From NCBI RefSeq assembly GCF_014200505.1, contig NZ_JACHBX010000006.1:279985-343984 (forward strand): 64,000 nt of DNA, written 5' to 3'. The position numbers and the translations under genes are program-made. Position 1 is the stretch's first letter. Each line of letters begins with the position of its first letter. Under the pieces are notes generated by a model. It made no database searches and had not been told where the DNA came from. It was given only the letters and a program-made list of their open reading frames with translations. This document shows, piece by piece, positions 1-8,653 of this stretch. This DNA comes from Massilia aurea (GTDB lineage Bacteria; Pseudomonadota; Gammaproteobacteria; Burkholderiales; Burkholderiaceae_D).

Positions 1-1
1 G

Positions 2-199
2 GTGCACGCGTTGCAGTTGATGGGTTACGACACGGGCGTCGATCTGGGCCGCTTGCTGGACGCATCGTCACGGCTACCGGCGCTAATTGGGCACGAGACG
101 CCGAGCCAGATCGTCAAGGCGGGCCGACGGCTCGATCTGCACCGCCCCCCCAGGGATCTGGAAGCGATCAGGGAGCGCGCCGAAGCGCGCGCGGTGTAA
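2..199 (+). CDS. Hydroxymethylglutaryl-CoA lyase, C-terminal end (partial)
   Basis: Only the last ~65 residues are in the window; the gene enters from the left edge, so its start is not visible. The tail carries GYDTGVDLGRLLDAS and LPALIGHETPSQIVKAGR, which resemble the C-terminus of HMG-CoA lyases (HMGL-like TIM-barrel family). These cleave HMG-CoA to acetyl-CoA and acetoacetate in leucine or isoprenoid catabolism. It stops 53 bp before a Bug-type receptor gene on the same strand, an arrangement common in Burkholderiales catabolic operons. Family placement is fairly sure; the exact substrate is not, because related lyases share this tail. Confidence 0.72.
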   Translation: MHALQLMGYDTGVDLGRLLDASSRLPALIGHETPSQIVKAGRRLDLHRPPRDLEAIRERAEARAV

Positions 200-252
200 A
201 CCCAGGCCATCGCCGATATGCAAAAAACTATTTTAATAATTCAGGAGACACC

Positions 253-1239
253 ATGAAATCGATCCACTCGCTGCGCATGCGCGCCAGTATGCTCGCCGTC
301 GGCGCAGCACTTGTCAGCATCGGCGCGCATGCACAGGATACCTATCCAGCGCGCGCCATCACCCTGATGGTCTCAGCCGCGCCGGGTGGCACCACTGACC
401 TGGCCGCGCGCATGATCTCCGATCCGCTGTCCAAGGCATTGGGCAAACCGGTCGTCGTCGAGAACCGGCCGGGTGGGGCGGGCGCGATCGCTGCCTCGGC
501 CGTCAAGCGGGCCAAGCCGGACGGCTATACCTTGCTGGTGCAGTACTCGGGCTTTCACGTCATCACGCCGCACGTGGTCAAGGCCGGATTCGATCCGATC
601 AAGGACTTTACGCCGGTTGCGAACCTGATCGTGGCGCCGCAAGTGTTTGTCGTGCGGCCCGATCTGCCGATCAAGACGCTGCCCGAGCTGGTCAGCTACG
701 CCAAGGCACACCCCGGCAAGCTCAATTACGCATCGTCCGGCAATGGCTCGCTGCAGCACGTCACGGGCGAAATGCTGAACCGGATGAGCGGCACCAATAT
801 CGCCCACGTGCCGTACAAAGGCACGGGCCCGGCGATTACCGATCTGCTGGGCGGTAACGTCGAAATGACCTTTACGACAGCACCGCCGCTGCTGGCTCAT
901 ATCCGGTCCGGCAAGCTGCGCGCCATTGCGGTGACCGGCAACGTTGCGCTGCCGAGTCTGCCCAACGTGCCGACGACGGCGACGATCAAAGGGTACGAGA
1001 AGCTGGACGTGAGCTCGTGGTTTGCCGTGTACGCGCCCGCCAACACGCCCAAGCCGATCGTGGACAAGCTGACTGGCGAGATCAAGAAAATCATGGCGAC
1101 CGACGCATTCAAGCGCAAGGCGCAGGAGCAGGGTGCGTATGCGGTCTACATGACGCCGCAGGAATTGGCAGCGCATACGAGCAAGGAATATCAGACGTGG
1201 GGCAAATTTGTGAAGGATGCGAAGATCACGGGGGAGTGA
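253..1239 (+). CDS. Tripartite tricarboxylate transporter substrate-binding protein (Bug/TctC family)
   Basis: A 328-residue periplasmic solute receptor of the usual Bug length. An N-terminal signal peptide of about 27 residues ends near IGAHA, then comes the typical start YPARAITLMVSAAPGGTTD. Further family signatures are VENRPGGAGAIAA (residues ~70-85) and NYASSGNGSLQHVTGEM in the middle. The ATG is preceded by CAGGAGACACC, a good ribosome binding site. Bug proteins bind small carboxylates or other metabolites, often as orphan receptors without TctA/TctB; no transporter subunits are visible here. Its position behind an HMG-CoA lyase tail suggests a catabolic operon unrelated to the T6SS region that follows. 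The ligand cannot be told from sequence. Confidence 0.9.
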   Translation: MKSIHSLRMRASMLAVGAALVSIGAHAQDTYPARAITLMVSAAPGGTTDLAARMISDPLSKALGKPVVVENRPGGAGAIAASAVKRAKPDGYTLLVQYSGFHVITPHVVKAGFDPIKDFTPVANLIVAPQVFVVRPDLPIKTLPELVSYAKAHPGKLNYASSGNGSLQHVTGEMLNRMSGTNIAHVPYKGTGPAITDLLGGNVEMTFTTAPPLLAHIRSGKLRAIAVTGNVALPSLPNVPTTATIKGYEKLDVSSWFAVYAPANTPKPIVDKLTGEIKKIMATDAFKRKAQEQGAYAVYMTPQELAAHTSKEYQTWGKFVKDAKITGE

Positions 1240-1274
1240 GGACCGTCAGCCTTCCACGTTGGGAGAACCATCAG

Positions 1275-1315
1275 TGCGATTTCCACGATGTTTACATCAC
1301 AGTCTGGAAATCGCA
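1275..1315. terminator. Hairpin between convergent genes
   Basis: A perfect 11-bp inverted repeat (TGCGATTTCCA at 1275-1285, TGGAAATCGCA at 1305-1315) with a 19-nt loop lies between the stop of the Bug receptor and the stop of the convergent immunity-like gene. There is no clean T-run on either side, so it may be a weak or factor-assisted bidirectional terminator. Function is inferred from position only. Confidence 0.4.
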
Positions 1316-1334
1316 AGCAACCTATTTCAGGTAG

Positions 1335-1940
1335 CTAGTGCGCAAACGTCGGTTCCGAAAACTCGATTTTTTGATTTCCCTGCTGAAAGGTAAAGACCAG
1401 GCGATCAGATTTCTCGTCATATCGCGTGTGAAGCGTCGTTTGATTGGGCGGAGTTCCCATTTTCAGCGGAATGGTTTCTGCAGTGATCATTGCAGCTAAC
1501 ACCGGCGCACTGAACGGCGACCCATCGTCAGGGTTCGAGGATTTCTTTATCAGAGCAGACATGATTGATGTCCGTTTGGACTTGTCGCTGACAGGTTCGG
1601 CTGCGTATAGGTAAGCATATCCTCGAATACCCCTCATATGCGAACCAAACTCTTCATCCTTATGATACTTTTTGACTTCCCGCGGGAGATCAAGAGGGAC
1701 GATGTTTCTGACTTGATAGCAACATACTGGAATATAAGGCTGTTCCGTTCCGGCCATGCCAGTAAAAAGGGCAGGGGCAGTTAACTTCTTGTTTGTAAAG
1801 ATATAGATGGGCCGTGCTATTACCTTGTAGTCTGCTCCCATCACGGGAATTTGTTCAAGCAAGCCCACAGCAGGAAACTCGATTGCAAGGCAGCCAAGTG
1901 AAAGCGTCGAGCAGAGAAAGCCAGTGAAGAATTTTGTCAT
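1335..1940 (-). CDS. Periplasmic protein, orphan paralog of the probable M15-effector immunity protein
   Basis: A 201-residue protein with an N-terminal hydrophobic export signal (residues ~4-20). It closely resembles the 201-residue protein at 24013-24618: both share AVGLLEQIPVMG near the N-terminus, VIARPIYIF, GSHM..IRGYAYLYAA and TLHTRYDEKSDR near the C-terminus. The 24-kb copy sits 6 bp behind a peptidoglycan-targeting effector gene, so I infer that this family is periplasmic immunity against that effector class. Here no effector is adjacent: the gene is an orphan at the outer edge of the island. A third, decayed copy is at ~14.87-15.11 kb. No named domain was recognised. Alternative: an unrelated duplicated secreted protein. 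Confidence 0.6.
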   Translation of the reverse strand: MTKFFTGFLCSTLSLGCLAIEFPAVGLLEQIPVMGADYKVIARPIYIFTNKKLTAPALFTGMAGTEQPYIPVCCYQVRNIVPLDLPREVKKYHKDEEFGSHMRGIRGYAYLYAAEPVSDKSKRTSIMSALIKKSSNPDDGSPFSAPVLAAMITAETIPLKMGTPPNQTTLHTRYDEKSDRLVFTFQQGNQKIEFSEPTFAH

Positions 1941-2042
1941 GTAACAGCGTTTTTCGTCTGATGGGTCAAATATTTTAAGCCGAGAACTATACAGTCCAGT
2001 ATTTGCACCTTGGCTGAGATTCCTTCAGATTTTTACTTCAGT

Positions 2043-2957
2043 TCAGTTTTTCAGCGCACCATGGATCTGTTCGACGTACATCCAGCGGCACGACCGATTG
2101 GTAAATGCGTTTCGCGCCACGAGACTTGGAGCAAGATCTTCATCAGAGATGCTGTCGTCAAAAAATGGGTCTTGCGTTAATCTTGGGTCGTTCGCGTGAC
2201 GTCGGGCAAATTCGAGCATGCGGCTTTTGTTGATCCATAAATCATCCCGTCCGATGGAAGCCAGCGCTTCCAGCCCAAGCTCATTGAAGGTATTACAGTC
2301 GAGAAGAACGCCTTGTGGATTACCGGTCCAGCAGAACTGAGGCGTACCGTAGGGATCGTCGAGAGGGAGATACACCCCTGTACGAGCCGGTGTCGTGCCA
2401 CTCACACCAAGGATATCTGGGCGCAACCGAAGTGAATCCGCTCGGTCGATATCATGCTTGCACTCGGAAGCAGCGAGCATCAGACTGAAATCATCCCAGC
2501 GCCCCGCCCGTTGATGCTGACTGACCGTGTCGTCGAGCTGACGGGCGTGCCATGAGATTGCTTGAAATTGATTGTCGAAGTTATCCTGCTCATCAGGCGT
2601 CATCCAGGCCAGCGATATTTCTCTCAAGCTGCGCTCGCATTCGTTCGCAATGGTGATTGAAAACGAATCGCTGGCACGTTCGGTCATCTGTCCTTCGACT
2701 GAACGTTCGAAATGCATAAGAATGGAGCAGGCATCATTGCGCCAATTTTCGGACATCTCACGTGCGCCACGCTGGGACGCGGTAATCAATGAGTTGCGGC
2801 GTTGCATTTTCGAGAGATCGAGTGTCGGATCGACTGCAACCATCAGCCCCTGCAACTTGAGGCGAAGTTCTTTCAGGTAATCGAACGACGCATAGAGGTA
2901 GAGCAGTGTGACTTGAATTTTTTGAGACTGACTTAACTCGAATGGAGCAGATTGCAT
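2043..2957 (-). CDS. Immunity-like protein (possible Imm71/Imm72 type)
   Basis: A 304-residue soluble protein without a signal peptide, so probably cytoplasmic. The N-terminal half is helical and rich in charged residues. The C-terminal half has TPARTGVYLPLDDPYGTPQ followed by QFCWTG and GLEALASIGRDDLW. The layout recalls the larger cytoplasmic immunity proteins of polymorphic toxin systems (Imm71/Imm72 type), and loosely the pair at 15.1-17.1 kb, which have SGIWEPV at the corresponding position. The Imm71/72 label is a recollection of pattern, not a verified match. It lies on the same strand as the other island genes with no toxin beside it. Confidence 0.45.
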   Translation of the reverse strand: MQSAPFELSQSQKIQVTLLYLYASFDYLKELRLKLQGLMVAVDPTLDLSKMQRRNSLITASQRGAREMSENWRNDACSILMHFERSVEGQMTERASDSFSITIANECERSLREISLAWMTPDEQDNFDNQFQAISWHARQLDDTVSQHQRAGRWDDFSLMLAASECKHDIDRADSLRLRPDILGVSGTTPARTGVYLPLDDPYGTPQFCWTGNPQGVLLDCNTFNELGLEALASIGRDDLWINKSRMLEFARRHANDPRLTQDPFFDDSISDEDLAPSLVARNAFTNRSCRWMYVEQIHGALKN

Positions 2958-3422
2958 ACTGAATCCTTGCTTGTGCCAATGCGCTCGTTGTCCCGGAAAG
3001 GGAGGCCGGTTCCCGGTTCAAGGTCCATACCGTCAAAATTGGCACAAACCCGTTGTCTCGGGACCCGGGCGGCGATATTTGTAGCGCTAATCATCTCGCC
3101 TCTACCCAAAGAGGGGATTTTTTCGATCCTGTAGGGATTCTAGCCGATCTTGAAACTTGAGGGATTCTATTGTTCAAACGACGTCGATGATCACCAGCAG
3201 TAGCATCGTCGTACCTCCACAGTCAATAATTCGTCTGAAATACGTTCCAAGCGCAAGGCGAACTGTACCAGGCCAGAGATGCGCCATTTATTTAAGTGGA
3301 AGGAGCTGTTGTTCTATTTCTATGCCAGTGCAAAGCATGGCGCGCAGCGGCAGTAATTTTTTGATACCTGTGCATGACTGCATTCACTATGACTTAATCA
3401 ACAGCGTAAAAAATTACTCGAT
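2958..3422. other. Gene-free stretch, 465 bp
   Basis: No convincing gene on either strand. It holds one terminator-like hairpin (annotated separately) and short open frames without signal peptides, ribosome binding sites or recognisable motifs. Composition is mixed, as if it were remnants of displaced genes. Confidence 0.4.
3099..3123 (+). terminator. Possible rho-independent terminator
   Basis: CCTCT (3099-3103), a six-base loop and AGAGG (3110-3114) are followed by GGA and a run of six T. The stem is short. No plus-strand gene ends immediately before it, so it may belong to a lost gene. Confidence 0.25.
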
Positions 3423-3926
3423 CTACTGGGAGTCAGACTGTAACAACAAATAAATTAGGTGGCGATTATCTGAAACACAAGTGATGCCATTTACCAATCT
3501 ACCGCCTTTGGTCATCTTTGCGCTGTAGGGACTGCAATCTCCGATCTTCGATATTTCGATACGACTATTCTCATGTTTGGCCATTAGTGTTTTAAATTCT
3601 TTTGACAGCCAAGGTCTGGAAGCTTGACGTACTATGTACTCCTCCTTGGGATCTACCGACGGGCGCGTTAGGAAGCTTCCATCCTTGATTTCAATTTCCG
3701 CGACGAGCGCGACGAAGTCGGATGGGCCTGGAATATTAGCGTACTCTGGTGATCTGAATACCTCCCATTTTGCAGAAAGTACCTCATTGGGTATCGCAAC
3801 AACCTTCTTTAACGCTAATAGATCGTTGGAGTAAAGCTTATTTTCTATATCTTTCGAGCACGCTGTTAAAGCAGAAAGCAGCATTAGTGCCAGAATTCTT
3901 TTCAAATGGATTATAAAAAACATCAT
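3423..3926 (-). CDS. Small lipoprotein, unknown (immunity candidate)
   Basis: 167 residues. The N-terminus MMFFIIHLKRILALMLLSALTACSKD has a basic start, a hydrophobic core and a lipobox LTAC, so it is predicted to be lipidated at Cys23. The mature part is short, with charged stretches and the motif GDCSPYSAKMTKGGRLVNG near the end. No known domain was recognised. It lies 47 bp downstream of a secreted DUF1311-like gene and is low in GC like the rest of the island. Periplasm-facing lipoproteins in this setting are often immunity proteins, but nothing here proves it. Confidence 0.5.
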   Translation of the reverse strand: MMFFIIHLKRILALMLLSALTACSKDIENKLYSNDLLALKKVVAIPNEVLSAKWEVFRSPEYANIPGPSDFVALVAEIEIKDGSFLTRPSVDPKEEYIVRQASRPWLSKEFKTLMAKHENSRIEISKIGDCSPYSAKMTKGGRLVNGITCVSDNRHLIYLLLQSDSQ

Positions 3927-3973
3927 GTTGAACCAATTTCATTAAACATTGAGACCGCCTTGATTCAAATTTT

Positions 3974-4474
3974 CTATGGAAGCTCAAAAGGCTGATCATT
4001 CGGCAATCTCCTCGAGAAGCTAAAATTCGACGCTTTTGCCTTAGTAATGCCTTTTTTAAAAATTTCTAGCTCGTTATTTCGACGTTCTGTCAAGGAAATC
4101 ATACACGAGTCGTGGGCGACCCCGGTGCACATTCCATTGTCACAGTTGGCTTCGCTTTCCAAATCGTCACATGTCTCGTCTCGCCAGCTTATCCAACTTG
4201 TTTGGATTTTCCGTAAATTTTCCTGGTCAGTCTTATTGAGCATTTTGCGTAGAATCGAATAAGAACGATTAAGTCTATTATCGTAATCTTTAAATTCGTC
4301 AAAATTTCGGCAGCGTACGAGTGGTGTGTTTTCGAGCGCACAATTTTGATCGCTAAGCGCACTCGTCAGGATGCAGTTCACTTCGCAGTGTCGTTTGCCA
4401 TTAGCCGTGGTAGAGCATGCCAGCACCAACGAAATGGTAGCCATTTTGATTATTTTAGTAAATTGACGTCTCAT
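3974..4474 (-). CDS. LprI/DUF1311-like secreted protein
   Basis: 166 residues. It begins with a basic, hydrophobic signal region (residues ~8-25) ending around VLACSTTANG. The mature part fits the lysozyme-inhibitor LprI N-terminal/DUF1311 pattern: a Cys-rich region with YDNRLNRSYSILRKML, then LRKIQTSWISWRDETCD and a downstream Cys-rich segment with LTERRNNELE. This family includes periplasmic lysozyme inhibitors, which suits protection against a peptidoglycan-cleaving effector. The family assignment rests on the spaced helix and Cys pattern; the immunity role is inferred from context. Confidence 0.6.
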   Translation of the reverse strand: MRRQFTKIIKMATISLVLACSTTANGKRHCEVNCILTSALSDQNCALENTPLVRCRNFDEFKDYDNRLNRSYSILRKMLNKTDQENLRKIQTSWISWRDETCDDLESEANCDNGMCTGVAHDSCMISLTERRNNELEIFKKGITKAKASNFSFSRRLPNDQPFELP

Positions 4475-4847
4475 ATCGGTTCACATTCAAAGATTTGACT
4501 TTCAAATAGGTAAGGTTCGTTTTTTCTGCTTCCATAATCATCGACTTTGACAAAGCCGCTGATCCAGGCTCTTCAACTGCTGCGCTGCAGACAAGACGAA
4601 TTGCACCGGATCTCAGCTGCAGATCACTTCGCAAATGGCCGGCACCAGTGCGTTACCGCTGGCCCAACCAGCCGCGCCATTTCCGGTTCCGTACACAATC
4701 GAGATTCGTGCATGCCTTGTGCATCACCTGATGCGGTTCGAATCATCGGCAAGCGCATAATACCTGATGAACGAGCAGGCCTGATTGGTAATCAGAGAGC
4801 GCATCAATGAGGCGGCGAGTTCGCCTGATTACTTACTCCTGGTCATT
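4475..4847. other. Gene-free stretch, 373 bp
   Basis: No supported gene. The segment 4560-4800 is more GC-rich than its neighbours and, read on the minus strand, gives short open stretches broken by stops, which suggests the remnant of a displaced GC-rich gene. I could not match it to vgrG or to other genes in the window. Confidence 0.3.
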
Positions 4848-5489
4848 TCACAGGAAACGTCCGATGTCCATACGAACTAGATCGACCTCGGCCAACTGTG
4901 CAAGCATTGCAAGATGCTCGATCATTTTAACTTTGACGAGGTTTTCGATCTTGGGAAGCCCACCGATACTTAAGGCAGGTTCGAAAGCATATATCTCATC
5001 AGAATTAAGTGGCCCCAGTTTTTTTAGCGCTTTTTTGAACAAAAGTTTTTCTTTATCATCTCTGAAATCGAAGTTCTTCTTCACTTTGGACCCAAAAAAG
5101 GCTATCAGTTCCAGATCCTCTTTATCTTCACTGAAGTGGGGCTCGAACACTGTAACTGTGCCAAACAAAGGTTCAATAATCACGTTCATTCCAGTCTTCT
5201 TCCCCCATAGATGTATTTCCCCGAAAGCGCTGCGGGTAATTGCTGTGTACAAGCTTGCGTCCACCAAATCGACATTTTCCAGCCAAAGTTCGATTACGGG
5301 TTGCATCTCCTCCGGGTCGGTGGTCCATAACAAACCGTCGGCAAACCCTGACCAACCTACTTCTTGCCAAAATACGATAAGTGCATCTGGTACCCGTTCT
5401 ATATATTTATCCAGGCTTGATTTGAAGGGCTTAACTCCGCCTGGCTGCAAAGGAAATTCCGTTAAAAAATCTTCTAGATATTGGTTCAT
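4848..5489 (-). CDS. Tdi1-like T6SS immunity protein (GAD-like/DUF1851), copy 1
   Basis: 213 residues, cytoplasmic (no signal). The N-terminal GAD-like domain carries VGWSGFADGLLWTTDPEE and ITRSAFGEIHLWGKKTG; the C-terminal DUF1851 part has KLGPLNSDEIYAFEPALSIGG followed by the conserved tail VKMIEHLAMLAQLAEVDL. In Agrobacterium, Tdi1 of this family neutralises the Tde1 DNase effector, so the expected role is binding a cytoplasm-acting nuclease. I start at the ATG at 5489 because MNQYLEDFLTEFP aligns with the starts of its two neighbours; 16 further codons are open upstream. It is the first of three tandem homologs, and no Tde-like toxin was found nearby. Confidence 0.8.
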   Translation of the reverse strand: MNQYLEDFLTEFPLQPGGVKPFKSSLDKYIERVPDALIVFWQEVGWSGFADGLLWTTDPEEMQPVIELWLENVDLVDASLYTAITRSAFGEIHLWGKKTGMNVIIEPLFGTVTVFEPHFSEDKEDLELIAFFGSKVKKNFDFRDDKEKLLFKKALKKLGPLNSDEIYAFEPALSIGGLPKIENLVKVKMIEHLAMLAQLAEVDLVRMDIGRFL

Positions 5490-5637
5490 GATAAATTTTA
5501 AAAAGTTGGGTATTGTATGCAACGTTGCTGTACGCATTGCATACCTCGTCTGTATGACTTTAGGGCCGCCAAATGCTTGTCAAAAGAGCGTCTTCGGAAA
5601 TTGCGTGATCTCCTCATGCGTCGGTTGTTTCGACAAT

Positions 5638-6277
5638 TCACTCGGGTCGTCGCACATCAATATCAACGAGTTCGACCTCGCCAAGTTGAGATAGGAAAAC
5701 GAGATGCTCGACCATTTTGACCTTGACGAGGTGCTCAAGATTTGGAGTTCCTCCAATCGCTAATGCTGGCTCGAAACCGTACATTTCGTCAGACTGAAGT
5801 GGCCCCAGCTTTCTTAGCGCTCTCTTGAATAAAGGCTTGTCCTTGTAGTCATAGAAATCTGAGGATTTCTGCTTTTTTGATGCAAAAAAAGCGAGCATTG
5901 CGGCGTCTTCTCTGTCCTCGTGAAAATTTGACTGAAAATTGGTCACGGTACCGAGTAATGGTTCGATGATCACACTCATTCCTGTTTTCTTTCCCCATAA
6001 GTACAGTTCACCGAACGCGTTTCGCGCAATCACTGTGTAATTTTCTACCAAAAGGCCAGTCTGCTCTAACCACGCCTGAACAGCGGGATCGAACACTTCA
6101 GGATCGCTGCTCCACAGGATGCCATCACCATATCCCGACCACCCAGCATGCGTCCAGAAATCCACTAGAGCGATTGGAAGTCGTGACCTGTAAATGCTGT
6201 AGTCGCAACAGTGGAATTGGGGCCGAATTAGGTTGCTGGGGAAATTCTAGCAAAAATACTTTGAAATAATAATTCAT
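5638..6277 (-). pseudogene. Tdi1-like immunity gene, copy 2, frameshifted
   Basis: The downstream 175 codons read WTHAGWSGYGDGILWSSDPE, LYLWGKKTGMSVIIEPLLG and GPLQSDEMYGFEPALAIGG, very close to copy 1. The expected N-terminus (MNYYFKVFLLEFPQQP, start 6277) is in a different frame. The second frame is open upstream into SIYRSRLPIALVDFW, matching KYIERVPDALIVFW of copy 1, so the shift falls in the ~60 bp between. The full span is 640 nt against 642 for copy 1, consistent with a net change of one frame. Expression from an internal start would give a protein lacking ~40 N-terminal residues. I call it a recent pseudogene. Confidence 0.75.
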
Positions 6278-6318
6278 TGTTTATTTAAAAGCAAATTCGA
6301 GACGCTCGTTAATTAAGA

Positions 6319-6972
6319 TCAAAGAATTTTGCTGACATCAATATGCAAAATTTCGACATCTCCCAACTGCGCCAGGAAAATTAACTGCGGTGTAATTTTT
6401 ACAATTGCGATGTTACCGAGGATTGGCGATCCCCCAATAGCGAGGGCCGGTTCAAAACAATACATCTCGTCAACTGCAACAGGTCCAAGTTTTCTTAATA
6501 CCCTTTTGAAGAGATTGTTTTCCTTCGTGTCTTGCATATCGAGATAGTCAGGATCGATCTCGCATAAAAAATCCTGTAGAGCATCTGTATCATCGCCGGC
6601 GGCGACATCTTCATCAGGAGGAGAAGTAATTATTAATGAATCTAACGAAATAATTGTGATGTTCTGCCCTGTTTTTTTATTCCAGAGAAAAATGCGGCCA
6701 AATGCGCTCCTGGCAATCGCTAGATAATTTTGCTTATCCGGTATGTTGGTTGAAGCGAGCCATGCTTCTACAGAAGAAGCATATTCTTCCGGGTCGGTAA
6801 GCCAAAATAATCCGTCATAAAATCCGCCCCAACCGTAATCATGCCAATACTCAAGCAGCTTCCGCGGCAATTTACCGGAAAATTTCGCAATCTGGGCTTC
6901 GGTTGGCTGGGTTTTATTAAATTCTGGTCCCATAATCGACAAAAAGTATTCATATACTTCATCCATAACCAT
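6319..6972 (-). CDS. Tdi1-like T6SS immunity protein (GAD-like/DUF1851), copy 3
   Basis: 217 residues, no signal peptide. Domain order is as in copy 1: GWGGFYDGLFWLTDPEEYA and IARSAFGRIFLWNKKTGQN in the GAD-like part, GPVAVDEMYCFEPALAIGG and IFLAQLGDVEILHIDV in the DUF1851 part. It is clearly more divergent from copies 1 and 2 than they are from each other, and carries an acidic insert (DEDVAAGDDTD, residues ~120-130). Starting at the second ATG (MDEVYEYF) is also plausible. Expected to bind a cytoplasmic nuclease effector; no cognate effector is visible. Confidence 0.78.
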   Translation of the reverse strand: MVMDEVYEYFLSIMGPEFNKTQPTEAQIAKFSGKLPRKLLEYWHDYGWGGFYDGLFWLTDPEEYASSVEAWLASTNIPDKQNYLAIARSAFGRIFLWNKKTGQNITIISLDSLIITSPPDEDVAAGDDTDALQDFLCEIDPDYLDMQDTKENNLFKRVLRKLGPVAVDEMYCFEPALAIGGSPILGNIAIVKITPQLIFLAQLGDVEILHIDVSKIL

Positions 6973-7094
6973 TCCTTTATAAATTTTTCGAATTGATCAC
7001 TTGCCAAGCAATGTGCCGGTTTTATATCAGTAGCTGCGTACTTAACTTCAGAAAATCTCTTCTGCGTGATCTATGGTTCGATATTGTTACTCTG

Positions 7095-7170
7095 CGTGCG
7101 CTATCAGGTTCGGTGCTGTCAGGCCAGAATTTATATGCAATTCCTCCAGCCATTCTTCGGGTGATAGAGA
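7095..7170 (-). pseudogene. Short remnant of the 285-codon lipoprotein family
   Basis: The stretch with AGGCCAGAATTTATATG is nearly the same as bases 22010-22070 inside the interrupted lipoprotein gene at 21493-22350, and aligns to the corresponding part of 11334-12191. Only about 75 bp are recognisable. The rest of 6973-7303 shows no gene. Confidence 0.5.
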
Positions 7171-7303
7171 ATCTTCCATGGCAGTCAGGCTTAGCACAGG
7201 CGATCTTTTAGGTGAAAGAGTCTTATTCTGATTCACGAGCCCAGCTGTGCCAATGTGACGTTAATTTATTTTTTCGAAAGAAAGAAAATTTCCGCGAATC
7301 GGA

Positions 7304-8173
7304 TTAATGATCAAAACTCGATATTGGTGGTTTTGGATTCATATATTCTTTATCAATTTTTATACCGTTTTTTTCTAGCCGCTCTTCCAAGGAACGTCGG
7401 CGCTCGGCAGAATTCTTTAATTCGTCGATAAGAAGTGATTCCCACGACTCAGTCGCGTTGGAGTCGACATATTCCTTAAAATATGCGACGTCTGATTTGA
7501 CTGTGTATCGTACGACGTAACTGGCGAATGCTTGAGCCTCAATTTCTTCTGAAGTTCTAGAAAAACTTACTTCAAGAAATATTTTTCCCTTGTTAAATTC
7601 CCAAGAGGTAAGGTTATCGATGTTCATCCATTCGCTGATCGATAGGTCGTAACTCGAATCCAGTGATGTTGGATTCTTTGTTTCTAGAAGATAATTCAGC
7701 ATATCTTTACCTCTCAATCGGGGTGCGGTAAAAGGAATTAACGTGGACCATCCTGAACTTTTAATTTTTTTAAGGATTGAGAGAAACTTTGTCCTCGCAT
7801 CTTCGTGAGAAATCTGGTTAGAATCCGTAATTTTTGAAATAATGGTTAGTCGATAGATTCCTGGATTCTTTTCGCCATTATCCTCAGTGCCGACCATGCC
7901 TAGTACGTCATCGAACACGAGGCTACTGTCACTCATATCAAGCTTAATTTTCCCTTTTTCGGTAGCTCTCCAATTGACTTGATAAAAAGTGAGTCCGGCA
8001 GGTTGGCGCTCGACTTTGACAGCGCCGGGATATTGATTTTTCAAATCGATTCCTGGCTGGCCTATTCTGATCGTAAATGTATTGTTTCCATCAGCTATCC
8101 TTTCTTTTGAAATTCTTCTTTCGCAACTACACAGCGCAAAGAAAAATACAGCAGCAAGTATTATTCGTTTCAT
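7304..8173 (-). CDS. Immunity-like lipoprotein, intact member of a repeated family
   Basis: 289 residues from the ATG at 8173 (MKRIILAAVFFFALCSCERR), chosen because it gives a proper lipoprotein signal; an 8-codon extension is possible. After lipidation the protein would face the periplasm. The core has SHEDARTKFLSILKKIKSSGW, PRLRGKDML and the tail NGIKIDKEYMNPKPP, matching the two TGA-interrupted relatives at 11334-12191 and 21493-22350 (HDDAR, DPRLRGKAML, IDETY). This is the only uninterrupted copy of three. No named domain was recognised. Repeated orphan copies in a T6SS island suggest immunity against a periplasmic effector, which is inference. Confidence 0.6.
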   Translation of the reverse strand: MKRIILAAVFFFALCSCERRISKERIADGNNTFTIRIGQPGIDLKNQYPGAVKVERQPAGLTFYQVNWRATEKGKIKLDMSDSSLVFDDVLGMVGTEDNGEKNPGIYRLTIISKITDSNQISHEDARTKFLSILKKIKSSGWSTLIPFTAPRLRGKDMLNYLLETKNPTSLDSSYDLSISEWMNIDNLTSWEFNKGKIFLEVSFSRTSEEIEAQAFASYVVRYTVKSDVAYFKEYVDSNATESWESLLIDELKNSAERRRSLEERLEKNGIKIDKEYMNPKPPISSFDH

Positions 8174-8653
8174 GTTGTTTAGACAAGAGGTTGGCAAAGT
8201 TCGAGGTTAACTTGACTTTTTCCTACGACCTTCGTAACGGGCTAACTATCTTGGAAATTCTTTCTGCCTGCGATGATATTAATCGTACATTCTCGAATCT
8301 GGTCTTGGCCTATATGAGGTGATCGGAATTTTCTGCGCATAGTAAAAGCCAGTTCATCCTGCTCGAAAAAAATCGAAAATTCTGGTTCATCTTTATGGAT
8401 GAATTGCAGGCGTGCTACCACGCAATATCTGCGATCTATAAAACTGCCTGGTAAGTGACGCATGGCGGGACACTTTGACTGGCTAATCGTTGGCCTGTGG
8501 GACCCTGCCGGTATTCTTCAATAGGTTACCCGGTTGAGCGTGTCGATGACTGTCACGTTGACTATGCCGTGATCGTGTGTGAGGCATTTAGGGATCGCGA
8601 TTTTTCTGAAATATGATCATCTTCTCACCTTGGCCGATGTGACATCACCCTTG
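8174..8653. other. Stretch without a supported gene; one doubtful short frame
   Basis: Bases 8242-8463 (minus) give 73 codons reading VVARLQFIHKDEPEFSIFFE and ELAFTMRRKFRSPHIGQDQ. This looks protein-like (alternating hydrophobic and charged residues) but has no clear ribosome binding site or relative in the window. It could be the tail of a displaced immunity gene. The remaining bases show nothing. Confidence 0.3.

Noticed and set aside
4547..4810. 87-codon plus-strand frame as a gene
   Set aside because: No ribosome binding site, no relatives in the window, and the strand is opposite to all neighbours; it looks like random openness in a GC-richer remnant.
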